A DNA stretch of 64,000 nt from Aldehydirespirator sp965117015 (GTDB lineage Bacteria; Actinomycetota; Acidimicrobiia; Acidimicrobiales; Aldehydirespiratoraceae): contig OZ220747.1 of the NCBI GenBank assembly GCA_965117015.1, positions 2,666,001 through 2,730,000 of the forward strand. Direction: 5' to 3'. Under the pieces are notes generated by a model, which was not told the origin of the DNA, did not search any database, and worked only from the letters and a program-made list of their open reading frames with translations. This document shows, piece by piece, positions 45,201 to 57,800 of this stretch; the stretch's first letter is position 1; each line of letters starts with the position of its first letter. The position numbers and the translations under genes are program-made.

Positions 45201-46067
45201 ATGCTGCTGACGATCGGGGACTTGGTCGAGGAGCTCGTGGTCGAGCTCCCCGACGGGATGCGTCGGGGCCACGTCGCGGAGGTGCGCACGCTGAGGGTCA
45301 GAGGCGGCTCCGCCGCCAACGTCGCGGCCATCACCTGCGAGCGGGGCGGCGCGGCCCGCTTCGTGGGCCAGGTCGGCGCCGACGCTCTGGGCGACTCGCT
45401 GGTCGCCGACCTCCAGAGGCGAGGGGTGGACACCCGGGTGGTCGCCCACGGCGTGACCGGGGTGACGGTCAACCTGCTTCAGCAGGGGTACCGCACCACG
45501 CTGGTGGAACGGGGAGCCTCGGCGACGCTGGCCGCGGTGGACGCGGAGGTTCTCGTGGGCGCGGTGCAGCTGTTCGTGCCGGGACGCTCTCTCATGTCCG
45601 ACCCCCTCGCCACCGTGGTGGAGGGCATCGTCACCGGGGCCATGGAGCGCCGGGTGCCGATCACCCTCACCGGGTTGTCGGCCGACGAGGCCGCGGACTA
45701 CGGCCCGGCCGCGTTCGCGGAGATGGTGACGGCGGTGCGGCCCGACACGGTGATCTTCACCCGGCGCGACCACGCCCGCCTGGGTCTCGAGCCGGACCAG
45801 CCCGTCGAGGGAAGCGGCAACACGATCGTGATCGGACCGGAGCGCACCACGGTCGTAAACGCCGAGGGCTCGCACCACCGCGAGCTGTCGCTTCCGGCCA
45901 CGGTGGTGGACCGCACCGGCGCCACCGACGGGTTCGTGGCCGGCTACCTGATGTCGCGGCGGGCCGGAGCCGCCCCGGTCGCGGCCGTCGACGCCGCCCA
46001 CCGGGTGATGGCGCTGGTGATGGCCAGGGTGGGCCCCACCACCCGCGGTGGCCCTGTCGAGGCCTGA
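45201..46067 (+). CDS. PfkB-family carbohydrate kinase
   Basis: A 288-aa ribokinase-like protein. ATG 45,201 is chosen; the frame extends upstream as an antisense artefact of menB. It opens MLLTIGDLVEELVV, has the glycine-rich GGSAANVAA motif near residue 40 and the C-terminal DRTGATDGFVAGY motif, in which the catalytic Asp is present but the usual Gly before it (GAGD) is Thr. The phosphorylated sugar or nucleoside is unknown. Divergent from menB with about 90 bases between. Confidence 0.82.
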   Translation: MLLTIGDLVEELVVELPDGMRRGHVAEVRTLRVRGGSAANVAAITCERGGAARFVGQVGADALGDSLVADLQRRGVDTRVVAHGVTGVTVNLLQQGYRTTLVERGASATLAAVDAEVLVGAVQLFVPGRSLMSDPLATVVEGIVTGAMERRVPITLTGLSADEAADYGPAAFAEMVTAVRPDTVIFTRRDHARLGLEPDQPVEGSGNTIVIGPERTTVVNAEGSHHRELSLPATVVDRTGATDGFVAGYLMSRRAGAAPVAAVDAAHRVMALVMARVGPTTRGGPVEA

Positions 46068-46073
46068 CCGCTC

Positions 46074-46121
46074 GAATTGGCAGCGGTGAGTGCCCGTTTG
46101 GGAGCTCGTGGCTGCCAATTC
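46074..46121. repeat. Palindromic intergenic element, copy 2 (possible terminator)
   Basis: Perfect 11-bp inverted arms GAATTGGCAGC (46,074-46,084) and GCTGCCAATTC (46,111-46,121) with a 26-base spacer, starting seven bases after the PfkB stop. The GGCAGC/GCTGCCAATTC core matches copy 1 at 42,199-42,241 with nearly the same spacer length. Confidence 0.6.
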
Positions 46122-46153
46122 CTACGAGCAGACCGAAGTAGGGTTTGCGGCCT

Positions 46154-47260
46154 ATGAGGGCCGCCTTGCTGACCGATCCGAGTTCCCCGCTGGAGATGGT
46201 GGACGATCTCGACCTGGCTGATCCCCGGCCGGGCGAGGTGTGCGTGGCCGTGAGCCACAGCGGCATCTGCCACAGTGACCTCACCATCATCGAGGGGGGC
46301 TACCTGTTCCCGGCGGTGCTCGGCCACGAAGCGGCCGGGGTGGTGGCTGCGGTCGGTGACGGGGTCGGCCACGTGTCCGAGGGCGACAAGGTGATGATTA
46401 CGCCGCTGGCGCCGTGCGGGCACTGCGAGGGCTGCGCCCGCCAGCAGGCCAGCCGCTGCCCGCAGGCCATGAGCTTCGTGGCCGGCACCCGGCCCGACAG
46501 CACGTCACCGTTCTCAAGGGCCGGCCGGCTCGTGCATCGGGGCCTGGGCGTCGGCGCGTTCGCCCAGCACACGGTGGTCCCCGCCTCGGGCGTGGTCCGG
46601 CTCGACGACGACGTGCCCCTCGAGGTGGCCTGCCTGATCGGCTGCGCGGTGCAGACCGGGGTCGGTGCGGTGCTCAACACCGCCAAGGTGGAGAGGGGCT
46701 CCACCGTCGTGGTCACCGGGCTCGGCGGGGTCGGCATCTCCGCGGTCCAGGGAGCCCGCATCGCCGGCGCGTCCCGCATCATCGCCTCCGACCCGGTGGA
46801 GTCCCGCCAGCAGGCCGCCCTGCGCCTAGGAGCCACCGACGCCGTAGGAGGCGACGCCGCCGAACTACGGGCCGCGGTGGCCGACGCCACCGGCGGCCAA
46901 GGCGCCGACTACGCCTTCGAGACCGCCGGCGTAGCCGACCTGGTGAGACGGGGCCTGGAAGTCACCGGACCAGGAGGCACAACCGTCGTGGTAGGAGCGC
47001 CGCCCCCCGAGCACACCATCGACATCGGCTCCGTCACAGTCTTCATGATCCAGCAGAAACGCCTGGTCGGCAGCCTGCTAGGCGACTGCTGGCCCAACCG
47101 CGACATCCCCCGCCTAGTAGGCCTCTGGCAACGAGGCGACCTAGACCTAGAAGCCATGATCACCCACCGCGTGCCCCTAGACGGAGTGAACGAAGGCTTC
47201 AACCGCCTCCGCTCAGCCACCGGAGTCCGAACGGTAGTAGAAGTAACCCCCGCGCCGTAA
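46154..47260 (+). CDS. Zinc-dependent alcohol dehydrogenase
   Basis: A 368-aa MDR-family enzyme. Catalytic zinc ligands are in SGICHSDL (Cys), GHEAAGVV (His-Glu) and CAVQTGVG (Cys); the structural zinc loop C-x2-C-x2-C-x7-C is complete (CGHCEGC..........C). The Rossmann motif is GLGGVGISAVQG, with an Asp after strand two (IIASDP) favouring NAD. It resembles the class III/NDMA-dependent branch. ATG 46,154 is preferred over a TTG three codons upstream. Codon choice changes in the last third: seven or so CTA Leu codons appear after 46,820 and none before. The last strand is convergent with hppA. Confidence 0.88.
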   Translation: MRAALLTDPSSPLEMVDDLDLADPRPGEVCVAVSHSGICHSDLTIIEGGYLFPAVLGHEAAGVVAAVGDGVGHVSEGDKVMITPLAPCGHCEGCARQQASRCPQAMSFVAGTRPDSTSPFSRAGRLVHRGLGVGAFAQHTVVPASGVVRLDDDVPLEVACLIGCAVQTGVGAVLNTAKVERGSTVVVTGLGGVGISAVQGARIAGASRIIASDPVESRQQAALRLGATDAVGGDAAELRAAVADATGGQGADYAFETAGVADLVRRGLEVTGPGGTTVVVGAPPPEHTIDIGSVTVFMIQQKRLVGSLLGDCWPNRDIPRLVGLWQRGDLDLEAMITHRVPLDGVNEGFNRLRSATGVRTVVEVTPAP

Positions 47261-47319
47261 CGAAAACCGAAAGCGGCGACCGGACCCGCCGGCCGGAAGT
47301 GCCTTGCCCGACGAGCCTG

Positions 47320-49428
<2,109 letters not shown>

Positions 49429-49480
49429 GACACTGCTCCCTTGGAAGGGTCCTAGAACCCGGCGAGCCTACTCTTGGGGG

Positions 49481-50071
49481 ATGGATTCGGTGTCGGATGC
49501 CAAGGCCCGCCTCCGGGCCGAGATGAGGTCCCGGCGGGCCGGTTTGAGCCCGGCGGCGGTGGCCGAGGCCGGAGCAGCCGTGGCACGGCGGTTGGAAGCG
49601 TTTCCGGCCATGGCCGGGGCCCGCCGGGTTGCCGCCTACCGGGCGGTTCGGGGGGAGATCCCGCTCGACGGGCTGCTGGAGGGTGAGCGCCGGGAGGTGT
49701 TCACCGTTCCCCGCGTGGTGGGCGACGACCTGGAGTTCGTGGCCTGGCGCGAGGGTCAGTCGTTCGCGCCGGGGGCCTTCGGCATTCCCGAGCCGGCGGA
49801 CGGCGAGGTGGTGGCCTTCGCCGCTCACGACGCGGTGCTGGTCCCCCTGACCGCCTTCGACGGGCGCTGCCGCCGGCTGGGACAGGGCGGGGGGTTCTAT
49901 GACCGGGCCCTGGCGTCGCTGCCGTCCGGTGGGCCCCGGCCCGCGGCCATCGGCGTGGCCTACTCGTTCCAGCAGGTCGCCGACGTCCCGCAGGACCAGT
50001 GGGACGTGCCTCTCGACGCGGTCGTCACCGACGCCGGCATTGTGATCGCCGACGGCGGGCTGCTCGCCTGA
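49481..50071 (+). CDS. 5-formyltetrahydrofolate cyclo-ligase
   Basis: A 196-aa enzyme converting 5-formyl-THF to 5,10-methenyl-THF with ATP. The family pattern is clear: a basic N-terminal helix (KARLRAEMRSRRAGLS), VPLTAFDGRCRRLGQGGGFYDRAL near residue 125 (phosphate/ATP loop) and the final VPQDQWDVPLDAVVTDAGI. It is divergent from hppA with only 52 bases between starts. The symbols ygfA/fthC are used for homologues. Confidence 0.93.
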   Translation: MDSVSDAKARLRAEMRSRRAGLSPAAVAEAGAAVARRLEAFPAMAGARRVAAYRAVRGEIPLDGLLEGERREVFTVPRVVGDDLEFVAWREGQSFAPGAFGIPEPADGEVVAFAAHDAVLVPLTAFDGRCRRLGQGGGFYDRALASLPSGGPRPAAIGVAYSFQQVADVPQDQWDVPLDAVVTDAGIVIADGGLLA

Positions 50072-50126
50072 TCGGGCCGCCGGCCTGATCGCGCTAGCGG
50101 CCGGCCCGAGGCGCTAGAACATAGTC

Positions 50127-51479
50127 GTGCATGTCATCGTTGTGGGGGCCGGAGAGGTCGGCTCCTACGTGGCCGCCCGGCTCAGCCGTGAGCGCCACAA
50201 CGTCGCGGTGGTGGACATCGACGCCGACCGCCTCCGCAAGATCGGCGCCGACCTCGACGTGCTGACGGTGGAGGGCAGCGGCACCCATCCCAGCGTGCTC
50301 TCCGACGCCGGCCTCGACAACTGCGAGTTGGTCGTGGCGGTCACCAGCAAGGACGAGGTGAACCTGGTCGTGTCGCTGATCGCCAAGCAGGGGGGCGTGG
50401 ACAAGACCATCGTTCGCATCGAGGCCGAGGAGTTGCGCGGCAAGGCCTCGGCGGAGCTGAGGAAGACATTCGGCGCCGACCTGGTGATCGATCCCGACTA
50501 CGCGACCGCGGAGCGGATCCTTGACCTGCTCGACTACCCCGGGGCGTCGGAGATTGCGGTCATGGCCCACGGTGAGGCCATCGTCATGGGCGCCCGCCTC
50601 GAGGCCGATGCCCCGATCGTGGGCCGGAGGCTGTCGGAGATCGCGGCCGAGTACGAGCCCGACTGGGAGTTCATGGTCGGCTCGATCTCCCGGGGCGAAT
50701 ACACCTACATACCCCGAACCGACTACACGCTGCTCGAGGACGACCTGGTGCGGGTGGTGTGCAAGCGGCGGGCCCGCCACCGGGTGGCCAAACTCCTGGG
50801 CCTGGGTACCGGAGCGGTCCGCCACGTGCTGCTGCTCGGCGGGGGCCGCACCGCCGAGATCCTCGCGGCCCGGCTGGTGTCAAGGGGGGTCGAGGTGGTC
50901 ATCGTCGAGCGCGACGCCCGGCGGGCCCTGGAGTTGGCCGAGCACCTGGACGGTGTGCAGGTGTTCGAGGGCGACATAACCGACGCCGACCTCCTCGAGG
51001 AGACCAACCTCGGCCGGTTCGACGCGGTGGCTGCGTTGACCGGCGAGGACGAATCGAACATCCTGGCCTGCCTCTACGCCAAGTCCGTGGGCGCGTCGGA
51101 GACGATCGCGGTGGTGCACAAGCTGGCCCTGCTGTCGCTGCTGGACTCCGCGGGTGTCGATGTGTCCCTGTCGCCCCGCACCGCCACTGCCGACGGGGTG
51201 ATGCGTTTCGTGCGCGGCGATGTGGCCGCGGTGACGACCTTCCTGGAGTCCGACGCCGAGGTCCTGGAGCTCGAGGTGGAGAAGGGCAGCCCGGCCGACG
51301 AGGCTCTCGTGAAGGACCTCAAGCTGCCCAAGGGCGTGCTCATCGGGGCCATTGTGCGCGACGGCAAGCCGCAGATCGCCCGCGGCCGGAGCCGGCTGCG
51401 CGGACGCGACCATGTGGTCGCCTTCGCCACCCCGGGCTCGGCTCGGGAGGTCCATCGGCTGTTGACGTGCGACGACTAG
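50127..51479 (+). CDS. trkA: Trk potassium uptake regulatory subunit TrkA
   Basis: A 450-aa protein with two RCK (TrkA-N plus TrkA-C) units. Unit one starts VIVVGAGEVGSYVA with VVDIDADR; unit two starts VLLLGGGRTAEILA with VIVERDARR near residue 233. Both bind dinucleotides and gate the TrkH pore on the cytoplasmic face. GTG start. It overlaps the following trkH by 13 bases, forming a trkA-trkH-trkH operon. Confidence 0.95.
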   Translation: MHVIVVGAGEVGSYVAARLSRERHNVAVVDIDADRLRKIGADLDVLTVEGSGTHPSVLSDAGLDNCELVVAVTSKDEVNLVVSLIAKQGGVDKTIVRIEAEELRGKASAELRKTFGADLVIDPDYATAERILDLLDYPGASEIAVMAHGEAIVMGARLEADAPIVGRRLSEIAAEYEPDWEFMVGSISRGEYTYIPRTDYTLLEDDLVRVVCKRRARHRVAKLLGLGTGAVRHVLLLGGGRTAEILAARLVSRGVEVVIVERDARRALELAEHLDGVQVFEGDITDADLLEETNLGRFDAVAALTGEDESNILACLYAKSVGASETIAVVHKLALLSLLDSAGVDVSLSPRTATADGVMRFVRGDVAAVTTFLESDAEVLELEVEKGSPADEALVKDLKLPKGVLIGAIVRDGKPQIARGRSRLRGRDHVVAFATPGSAREVHRLLTCDD

Positions 51480-53071
51480 GCATTGCGGGGGGTCGACCGG
51501 CTGCCGGCTTGAGACGCTTGGGCGGGCTGCGCCGTACCCGGCCTCTGCTCCCCGGCTCGACGAAGCGGCCGCCGGCCCGGATCGTGTCCTGGGCGTTCGC
51601 CTCGATCGTCGATGCGGGCCTCGTGCTCGGCGTGGCCACCATGCTGTGCGGCCTCGCCGGGATCGGCGATGACAACGCCGACGCCGTCGCGTTCGGCTGC
51701 GTGGGGGCTGTGTGCGCGGTCCTCGCCGCCGTGGCCAGACGGCGGGTGGCGCCGCCCGACCGGCCCGGAACAGGCCGGGTGTTCGCCGGGATCGGCCTCC
51801 TCTGGACGGTGCTGGTGCTGTTCGGCACCGTCCTCTACGCGGCCACCGGCAGCCTGGCCCGCCTCGACGACGCCCTAGTCGAGTCCGCAGCTGGCTTCAC
51901 CACCACCTCGCTCACCCTCCTGGACGCCGCCGAGGCGTCGCGGTCGGTCCTGCTGTTCAGGGCGGCCACCAGCTGGGTGGGGGGTCTGATAGCGGTGTGG
52001 ATCGGGGTGGTGACCCTCCCGATGGTGCTGCGGTCCACGGCCCTGATCGGCTACACCACCGGGCGCAGGGGGCTGGACCTCGTGCCCAGCGCCACCACCG
52101 GCAGGCGCCGGGTGCTCGCCCTGTACTCGGGCTTCACCGCGGCCTGCGTGATCGCCTACCTGCTCACCGGTCTTGGTGTCACCGAGGCGCTGGTCGTGGG
52201 GCTGGGCACCGTCTCAACCGGGGGCTTCACCGGTCGGGCCGACTCGCTGGCCGGCTACGGAGGTGCCACCCAGGCGGTTGCCGGCGCCGGGATGTTCCTG
52301 GCCGGCGCGGGAATCTTCGTTGTCTGGTGGATCGCCCGGGGCCGGCTCCGTCCCCTCTGGCGCTCCCAGGAGCTCAGGACGTTCGTCGTGCTGCTGGTGG
52401 CGGCCACGGCGGCCATGGCCCTGCACCGGGGCATCGGATGGGGCGAGGCCGGCTTCATGGCGGTGTCGGCGATGAGCACCACCGGGTTCGCGATCGTCGA
52501 CTGGACGGCGTGGGGGACGGCGACCACGGTGATCTTGCTGGTCGCAGCCGGGATCGGCTCCATGATGGGCTCGGCCGGTGGGGGCATGCGGGTCATGCGA
52601 GTCCAGCTGCTCATGGGCTCGGCCGGGGGAGAGCTCCGCCGCCAACTCGACCCGTACGCGGTCGTCCTGGTGCGGCGCGATGACGAGACCCTCTCCCAGC
52701 GCACCCTGGACCGCCTGGGCGGCCACCAAGTCGCCTATGTCGTCCTGGTGGGGGTCGGGGCCCTGCTGCTGGGCGTCTCGGGCGTCTCGCTGCTGGGCAG
52801 CGTGTGGGGGTCGGTGAGCGCGGTGACCACCTTCGGTCCGGCGTTCGGGGAGATCGGCGCCTTCGGCTTGCTCGAAGGCGTGGACCGGGCGGAGCAGTTG
52901 GCCCTGGTGCCGCTGATGATGGGCGGCCGGATGTCGGTGCCTCCGGTGCTGGCCGGCGTCGGCCTGGCATTGAACTGGTACAAGGCCGCGGTGCGGCGGG
53001 GCCGCTTCTCGGTCAGGTTGGCGTCCCGCCGCCTGGAGGCTCTGGTCGAGTCGAGGTCCGGCGATGGCTAG
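51467..53071 (+). CDS. trkH: TrkH-family potassium uptake protein, divergent copy
   Basis: A 534-aa membrane protein with GTG 51,467 inside the trkA end (TTG starts further in are possible; the frame is open far upstream as an artefact). Four selectivity-filter-like pore loops are seen: ESAAGFTTTSLT, LGTVSTGGFTG, SAMSTTGFAIVD and TTFGPAFGEIG, with the family GGGMRVMR segment after pore three. The loops differ from the second copy, so the two may have different ion preference or form a heteromer. Overlaps the next gene by eight bases. Confidence 0.88.
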   Translation: MRRLGIAGGRPAAGLRRLGGLRRTRPLLPGSTKRPPARIVSWAFASIVDAGLVLGVATMLCGLAGIGDDNADAVAFGCVGAVCAVLAAVARRRVAPPDRPGTGRVFAGIGLLWTVLVLFGTVLYAATGSLARLDDALVESAAGFTTTSLTLLDAAEASRSVLLFRAATSWVGGLIAVWIGVVTLPMVLRSTALIGYTTGRRGLDLVPSATTGRRRVLALYSGFTAACVIAYLLTGLGVTEALVVGLGTVSTGGFTGRADSLAGYGGATQAVAGAGMFLAGAGIFVVWWIARGRLRPLWRSQELRTFVVLLVAATAAMALHRGIGWGEAGFMAVSAMSTTGFAIVDWTAWGTATTVILLVAAGIGSMMGSAGGGMRVMRVQLLMGSAGGELRRQLDPYAVVLVRRDDETLSQRTLDRLGGHQVAYVVLVGVGALLLGVSGVSLLGSVWGSVSAVTTFGPAFGEIGAFGLLEGVDRAEQLALVPLMMGGRMSVPPVLAGVGLALNWYKAAVRRGRFSVRLASRRLEALVESRSGDG

Positions 53072-54641
53072 CGGTGGAGTTCCTGAGGCCCCGCCGGCTG
53101 GTCCGAGCCAGCTTCGGGACCGGTTCGCCTCCACGACCCTTCACATCCTCGGCATCGCCCTGGCGGCGGTGTCGCTGGGGATGCTGGCCTGCGCCCTGCT
53201 GGAGGCGGCCACCAGCCGGCGCGACACGATGGCACTGGGGGCCTCGGCGCTGGTGGTCGGCGCGGCGGGAGGCCTGCTGTGGTACCTCACCCGGCCCGGC
53301 GCGATCCGCAAGCGCGACATCTTCGCCACGGTGGCGTGGACCTGGATCCTCACCACCGGCGTGGGCGCCCTTCCCTTCGTGCTGGCGGGCACGTTCGCGG
53401 GGTCGGGGGTAGGCGTCGTCGAGCAGGTGGTCAACAGCGTGTTCGAGTCGGCGTCTGGCTTCTCGGCCAGCGGCTCCACCGTGCTGACCGACTTCGAGTC
53501 CCCGGGCCGGGGCCTGATGATGTACCGCCAGCTCACCCACTGGTACGGCGGTATGGGCGTAGTGGTCCTGGCGGTGGCGGTGCTCCCATTCCTCGGCGTC
53601 GGCGGGCTGGAGCTGATCACGGCCGAGGCGCCGGGAACAACGTCGGACCGCCTCACACCGAGGGTGAGCGAGACAGCCCGGCGCCTGTGGATGGTGTACA
53701 TCGGCTTCACGGCCTGCGCGGCGCTGGCGTTCTTCGTGGCTGACGGATTCTCATCGCTCTACGACGCGGTGGCCCACGCCTTCACGCTCGCGGCCACCGG
53801 CGGCTTCTCGGTGCACTCCGACTCGATCGGGCACTACGACAGCGTGGCCGTCGAGACGGTGGTGATCGTGTTCATGGTCCTCGGCGGCACCAGCTTCTCG
53901 CTGCACTGGCGGGCGGTGACCACCGGCAGGGTGCCGTATCACCGCAACAGCGAGTTCCGCTCGTACCTCGGCGTGCTGGCCGTTGCTTCGGCCGTCATCG
54001 TGATCCTGGTGTGGCTGGAGAACGGCCTGCCGCTGGGCTCCGCGATCCGGGGCGCGGTCTTCACCGTGGTCTCGTTGGGCACCAGCACCGGCCTGTCCAA
54101 CGCCACCGGGCCCGGTTCGCCCGGCGACTATGTGACCTGGGTCGCGGGGGCGCAACTCGTGCTGCTGTTCCTGATGGTGGTGGGCGGCTGCACGGGCTCG
54201 ACGTCGGGCGGCATCAAGGTGATGCGCATGCAGGTGCTGGGACTGGTGATGCTGCGCTCCGTCCAGCACTCCCAGACGCCCCGGGCCGTGATCCCGATCC
54301 GCCTCGGCCGCGACACCGTCAGCGAGGGCGTCGTGTCCCGGGTGGCCGGGTTCTTCCTGCTTCACTTCCTGTTGGTGCTCGCCGGCCTGCTGGCGGTCAC
54401 AGCACTGGGCGGGGAGCTGGAGACCTCGCTCGGATCGGTCGTCTCGGCGCTGGGGAACATGGGCCCGGCGCTGGGCGAGGCTGGCCCGACCTCCAACTAC
54501 GCGGTGGCGTTCAGCCAGCCGGCCCGGCTCGTGCTGGCACTGCTGATGATCATCGGCCGCTTGGAGATCCTGCCCATCCTGCTGGCGGTAGTGCCCTACG
54601 TCTACCGGGCCAAGGACCTGACCCGGGCAGCCCGCCGCTGA
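53064..54641 (+). CDS. trkH: TrkH-family potassium uptake protein
   Basis: A 525-aa potassium transporter membrane subunit, closer to the standard TrkH/KtrB pattern than the preceding copy. Pore loops: ESASGFSASGSTVL, LAATGGFSVHS, LGTSTGLSN and LGNMGPALGE. HWYGGMGVVVLAVAVLPFLGVGG and the cytoplasmic GGCTGSTSGGIKVMR are strong family motifs. ATG 53,064 lies within the end of the first trkH, so all three trk genes are translationally coupled. Confidence 0.94.
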   Translation: MASGGVPEAPPAGPSQLRDRFASTTLHILGIALAAVSLGMLACALLEAATSRRDTMALGASALVVGAAGGLLWYLTRPGAIRKRDIFATVAWTWILTTGVGALPFVLAGTFAGSGVGVVEQVVNSVFESASGFSASGSTVLTDFESPGRGLMMYRQLTHWYGGMGVVVLAVAVLPFLGVGGLELITAEAPGTTSDRLTPRVSETARRLWMVYIGFTACAALAFFVADGFSSLYDAVAHAFTLAATGGFSVHSDSIGHYDSVAVETVVIVFMVLGGTSFSLHWRAVTTGRVPYHRNSEFRSYLGVLAVASAVIVILVWLENGLPLGSAIRGAVFTVVSLGTSTGLSNATGPGSPGDYVTWVAGAQLVLLFLMVVGGCTGSTSGGIKVMRMQVLGLVMLRSVQHSQTPRAVIPIRLGRDTVSEGVVSRVAGFFLLHFLLVLAGLLAVTALGGELETSLGSVVSALGNMGPALGEAGPTSNYAVAFSQPARLVLALLMIIGRLEILPILLAVVPYVYRAKDLTRAARR

Positions 54642-54856
54642 TCCGGCGAGTCGGCCGCTGCGGGGCCATGGTGCCGGCTTGACGGACAGCCCGGCTTGAC
54701 GGGCAGAGGGAACTGTCCGGTAGGTTGTCTGGACGCGTTTCGAGCGGTGAGCGGCCAATGACGTCCCTCCCGCCGCCGTGCAAGCCGCGGTTCGGGCACA
54801 TCAGTTCTGCCTGAGAGGCGCTGCCAACGACGATCCAGCCTCCCGCGAGGAGACCG

Positions 54857-57800
54857 ATGGCTGCCGACCCCGCACAGCCCCAGGGCCTCTACGACCCGCA
54901 GAACGAGCACGACGCCTGCGGCGTCAGCTTCGTGTGCAACATCAGCGGGAAGGCCTCCCACAGCGTGGTGGCTCTGGGCGTGCGTGCCCTGTGCAATCTC
55001 GAGCATCGGGGGGCGCTGGGAGCCGACCCGCTCACCGGCGACGGCGCCGGCATCCTGATCCAGATACCGGACCGGTTCCTGCGCGACGTGGTGGACTACG
55101 AACTCCCGCCCGCCGGCCAGTACGCCACCGGCATCGGGTTCCTGCCTCCCGCCCGGGATGACGCCGAGAAGGCGGCGGCCCAGGTGGAGCGCATCGTGCG
55201 GTCCGAGGGACTGTATGTGATCGGGTGGCGGGACGTCCCCGTCGACACCGCGGTGTTGGGCTCGGGCTCGCGGGCGGCGATGCCCAGCTTCCGCCAGGTG
55301 TTCATCGCCGGCGACGACCTCGCGGGCATCGACCTGGACCGGCGGGTCTACATCGTGCGCAAGCGCATCGAGCACGAGATCGGGCCGGAGGGCGCCGGCT
55401 ACGAGGCGGCCGAGGACGACGACGCGGCCATAGGCAACGCCGCACCGCCCCACGCCGGCGTCTACTTCCCGAGCCTCAGCGCCAGGACGCTTGTCTACAA
55501 GGGGATGCTGATGTCCCGCCAGCTCACGTCGTTCTACGCCGATCTGCGCGACGAGCGGATCGAGAGCGCGCTGGCACTGGTCCACTCCCGCTTCTCCACC
55601 AACACCTTCCCGTCGTGGCCGCTGGCCCACCCCTACCGCATGATCGCCCACAACGGAGAGATCAACACCATCGCCGGCAACCGCAACTGGATGCGGGCCC
55701 GCGAGACGCTGCTGTCGTCGCCATCGCTGGAGGGCCTGGAGAGAGCTTTCCCCATCTGCACGCCCGGCGCCAGCGACACCGCCGGCTTCGACGAGGTGCT
55801 CGAACTACTGACACTGGGCGGCTACTCGGTGGCCGAGGCGGTCCTGATGATGATCCCCGAGCCCTGGGAACATCACGCCGAGATGACTGCCGAGCGCAAG
55901 GCCTTCTACCAGTACCACGCCACCCGGATGGAGCCTTGGGACGGCCCGGCCTCTATCGCGTTCACCGACGGAACGGTGATCGGCGCGGTTCTCGACCGCA
56001 ACGGGCTGCGTCCCTCGCGCTACATGGTCACCAGCGACGGTCTGGTGGTCATGGCGTCCGAGACCGGCGTGATCGACGTGCCGCAATCCTCGGTGGTGGA
56101 GAAGGGCCGCCTGCAGCCCGGGCGCATGTTCCTGATCGACACCGCCGAGGGCCGCATCGTGCGCGACGACGAGATCAAGGACCGCCTGGCCTCGGCCCGC
56201 CCCTACGGCCGGTGGCTGGACCAGAACCTGGTGCACGTCGACGACCTGCCTGCGCGTGACTTGTCCCGCCGTGACGAGGGGTCGCTGATGCAGCGCCAGC
56301 AGATGTTCGGCCACACCCACGAGGAGCACCGCCTGCTGCTGGCTCCCATGGCCATCGACGGCAAGGAAGCCTTGGGCTCGATGGGCACCGACACGCCGCC
56401 GGCGGTGCTGTCAGACCGGGCCCGGCCGATCTACGACTACTTCAAGCAGCTCTTCGCACAGGTCACGAACCCGCCGCTGGACGCCATCCGGGAGGAACTA
56501 GTCACCTCGCTGTACGCCCGGGTCGGCCCAGAAGGAAACCTCTTCGACCCGCAGCCGGCGTCGTGCCGGACCGTTCACCTCGACAGCCCCGTCATCACCG
56601 ACGAGGAGCTGGCCCGGCTGGTCGGCATTGACGGGCCCGGGGGCCTCGGGGACTTCCATGCCGAGGTGCTCAGCGCGCTGTACCCGGTCGCCGACGGCGG
56701 CGACGGCCTGCGGCGCGCCCTGGACGGGCTGTGCGAGGCAGCCTCGGACGCCATAGCCGCCGGAGCCAGCATGCTCGTGGTGTCCGACCGGGGCAGCGAC
56801 GAGCGGATGGCGCCGATCCCGTCGCTACTGGCCGTCTCCGCCGTGCACCAGCACCTTGTGCGGGAGCGCACCCGCACAAGGGTGGGGCTGGTGTCGGAGT
56901 CCGGCGACGCCCGCGAGGTCCACCACCTGTGCCTGCATCTCGGCTACGGCGCCAACGCGGTCAACCCCTACCTTGCCTTCGAGACCATCTCCCAGATGGT
57001 GTCGGAGGGACTCCACGGCCTGGATCCCTCGGTCGGGGTCGAGGCCGCGCACCGCAGCTTCGTGAAGGCCGCCTGCTCGGGGATCCTCAAGGTGATGTCG
57101 AAGATGGGCATCTCCACAGTGGCCTCCTACACCGGCGCCCAGATATTCGAGGCCATCGGGCTGGGGCCCGAGCTGGTGGACAAGCACTTCACCGGAACGG
57201 CCAGCCGCCTGGGAGGCATCGGGCTGGAGGAGATCGCGGCTGCGGTGGCGGTCCGCCACCGGCGGGCCTTCCCCGCGAACGCCACCCGGCGGGCCCACCG
57301 CACCATCGAGGCCGGCGGCGAGTACCAGTGGCGGCGCGAGGGCGAGTACCACCTGTTCAACCCCGAGACAGTGTTCAAGCTCCAGCACGCCACCCGCGAG
57401 CGCCGCTTCGACATCTTCCGGGAGTACACCCAGCGCGTCGACGACCAGTCCAGCCGCCTGGGCACCCTCAGAGGGCTGTTCCGGCTCCGCACCGGAGCCC
57501 GGCCACCGGTGCCTCTCGACGAGGTCGAGCCGGTCGCGGCGATCGTGAAGCGCTTCGCCACCGGCGCCATGAGCTACGGATCGATCTCCAAGGAGGCCCA
57601 CGAGACCCTGGCCATCGCCATGAACCGCATCGGGGGCAAGTCCAACACCGGCGAGGGCGGCGAGGACGCCGACCGCTACATCAGAGATCCCAACGGCGAC
57701 CTGAGGCGCAGCGCGGTCAAGCAGGCCGCGTCGGGGCGCTTCGGGGTGACCAGCGAGTACCTGGTCAACGCGGACGACATCCAGATCAAGATGGCCCAGG

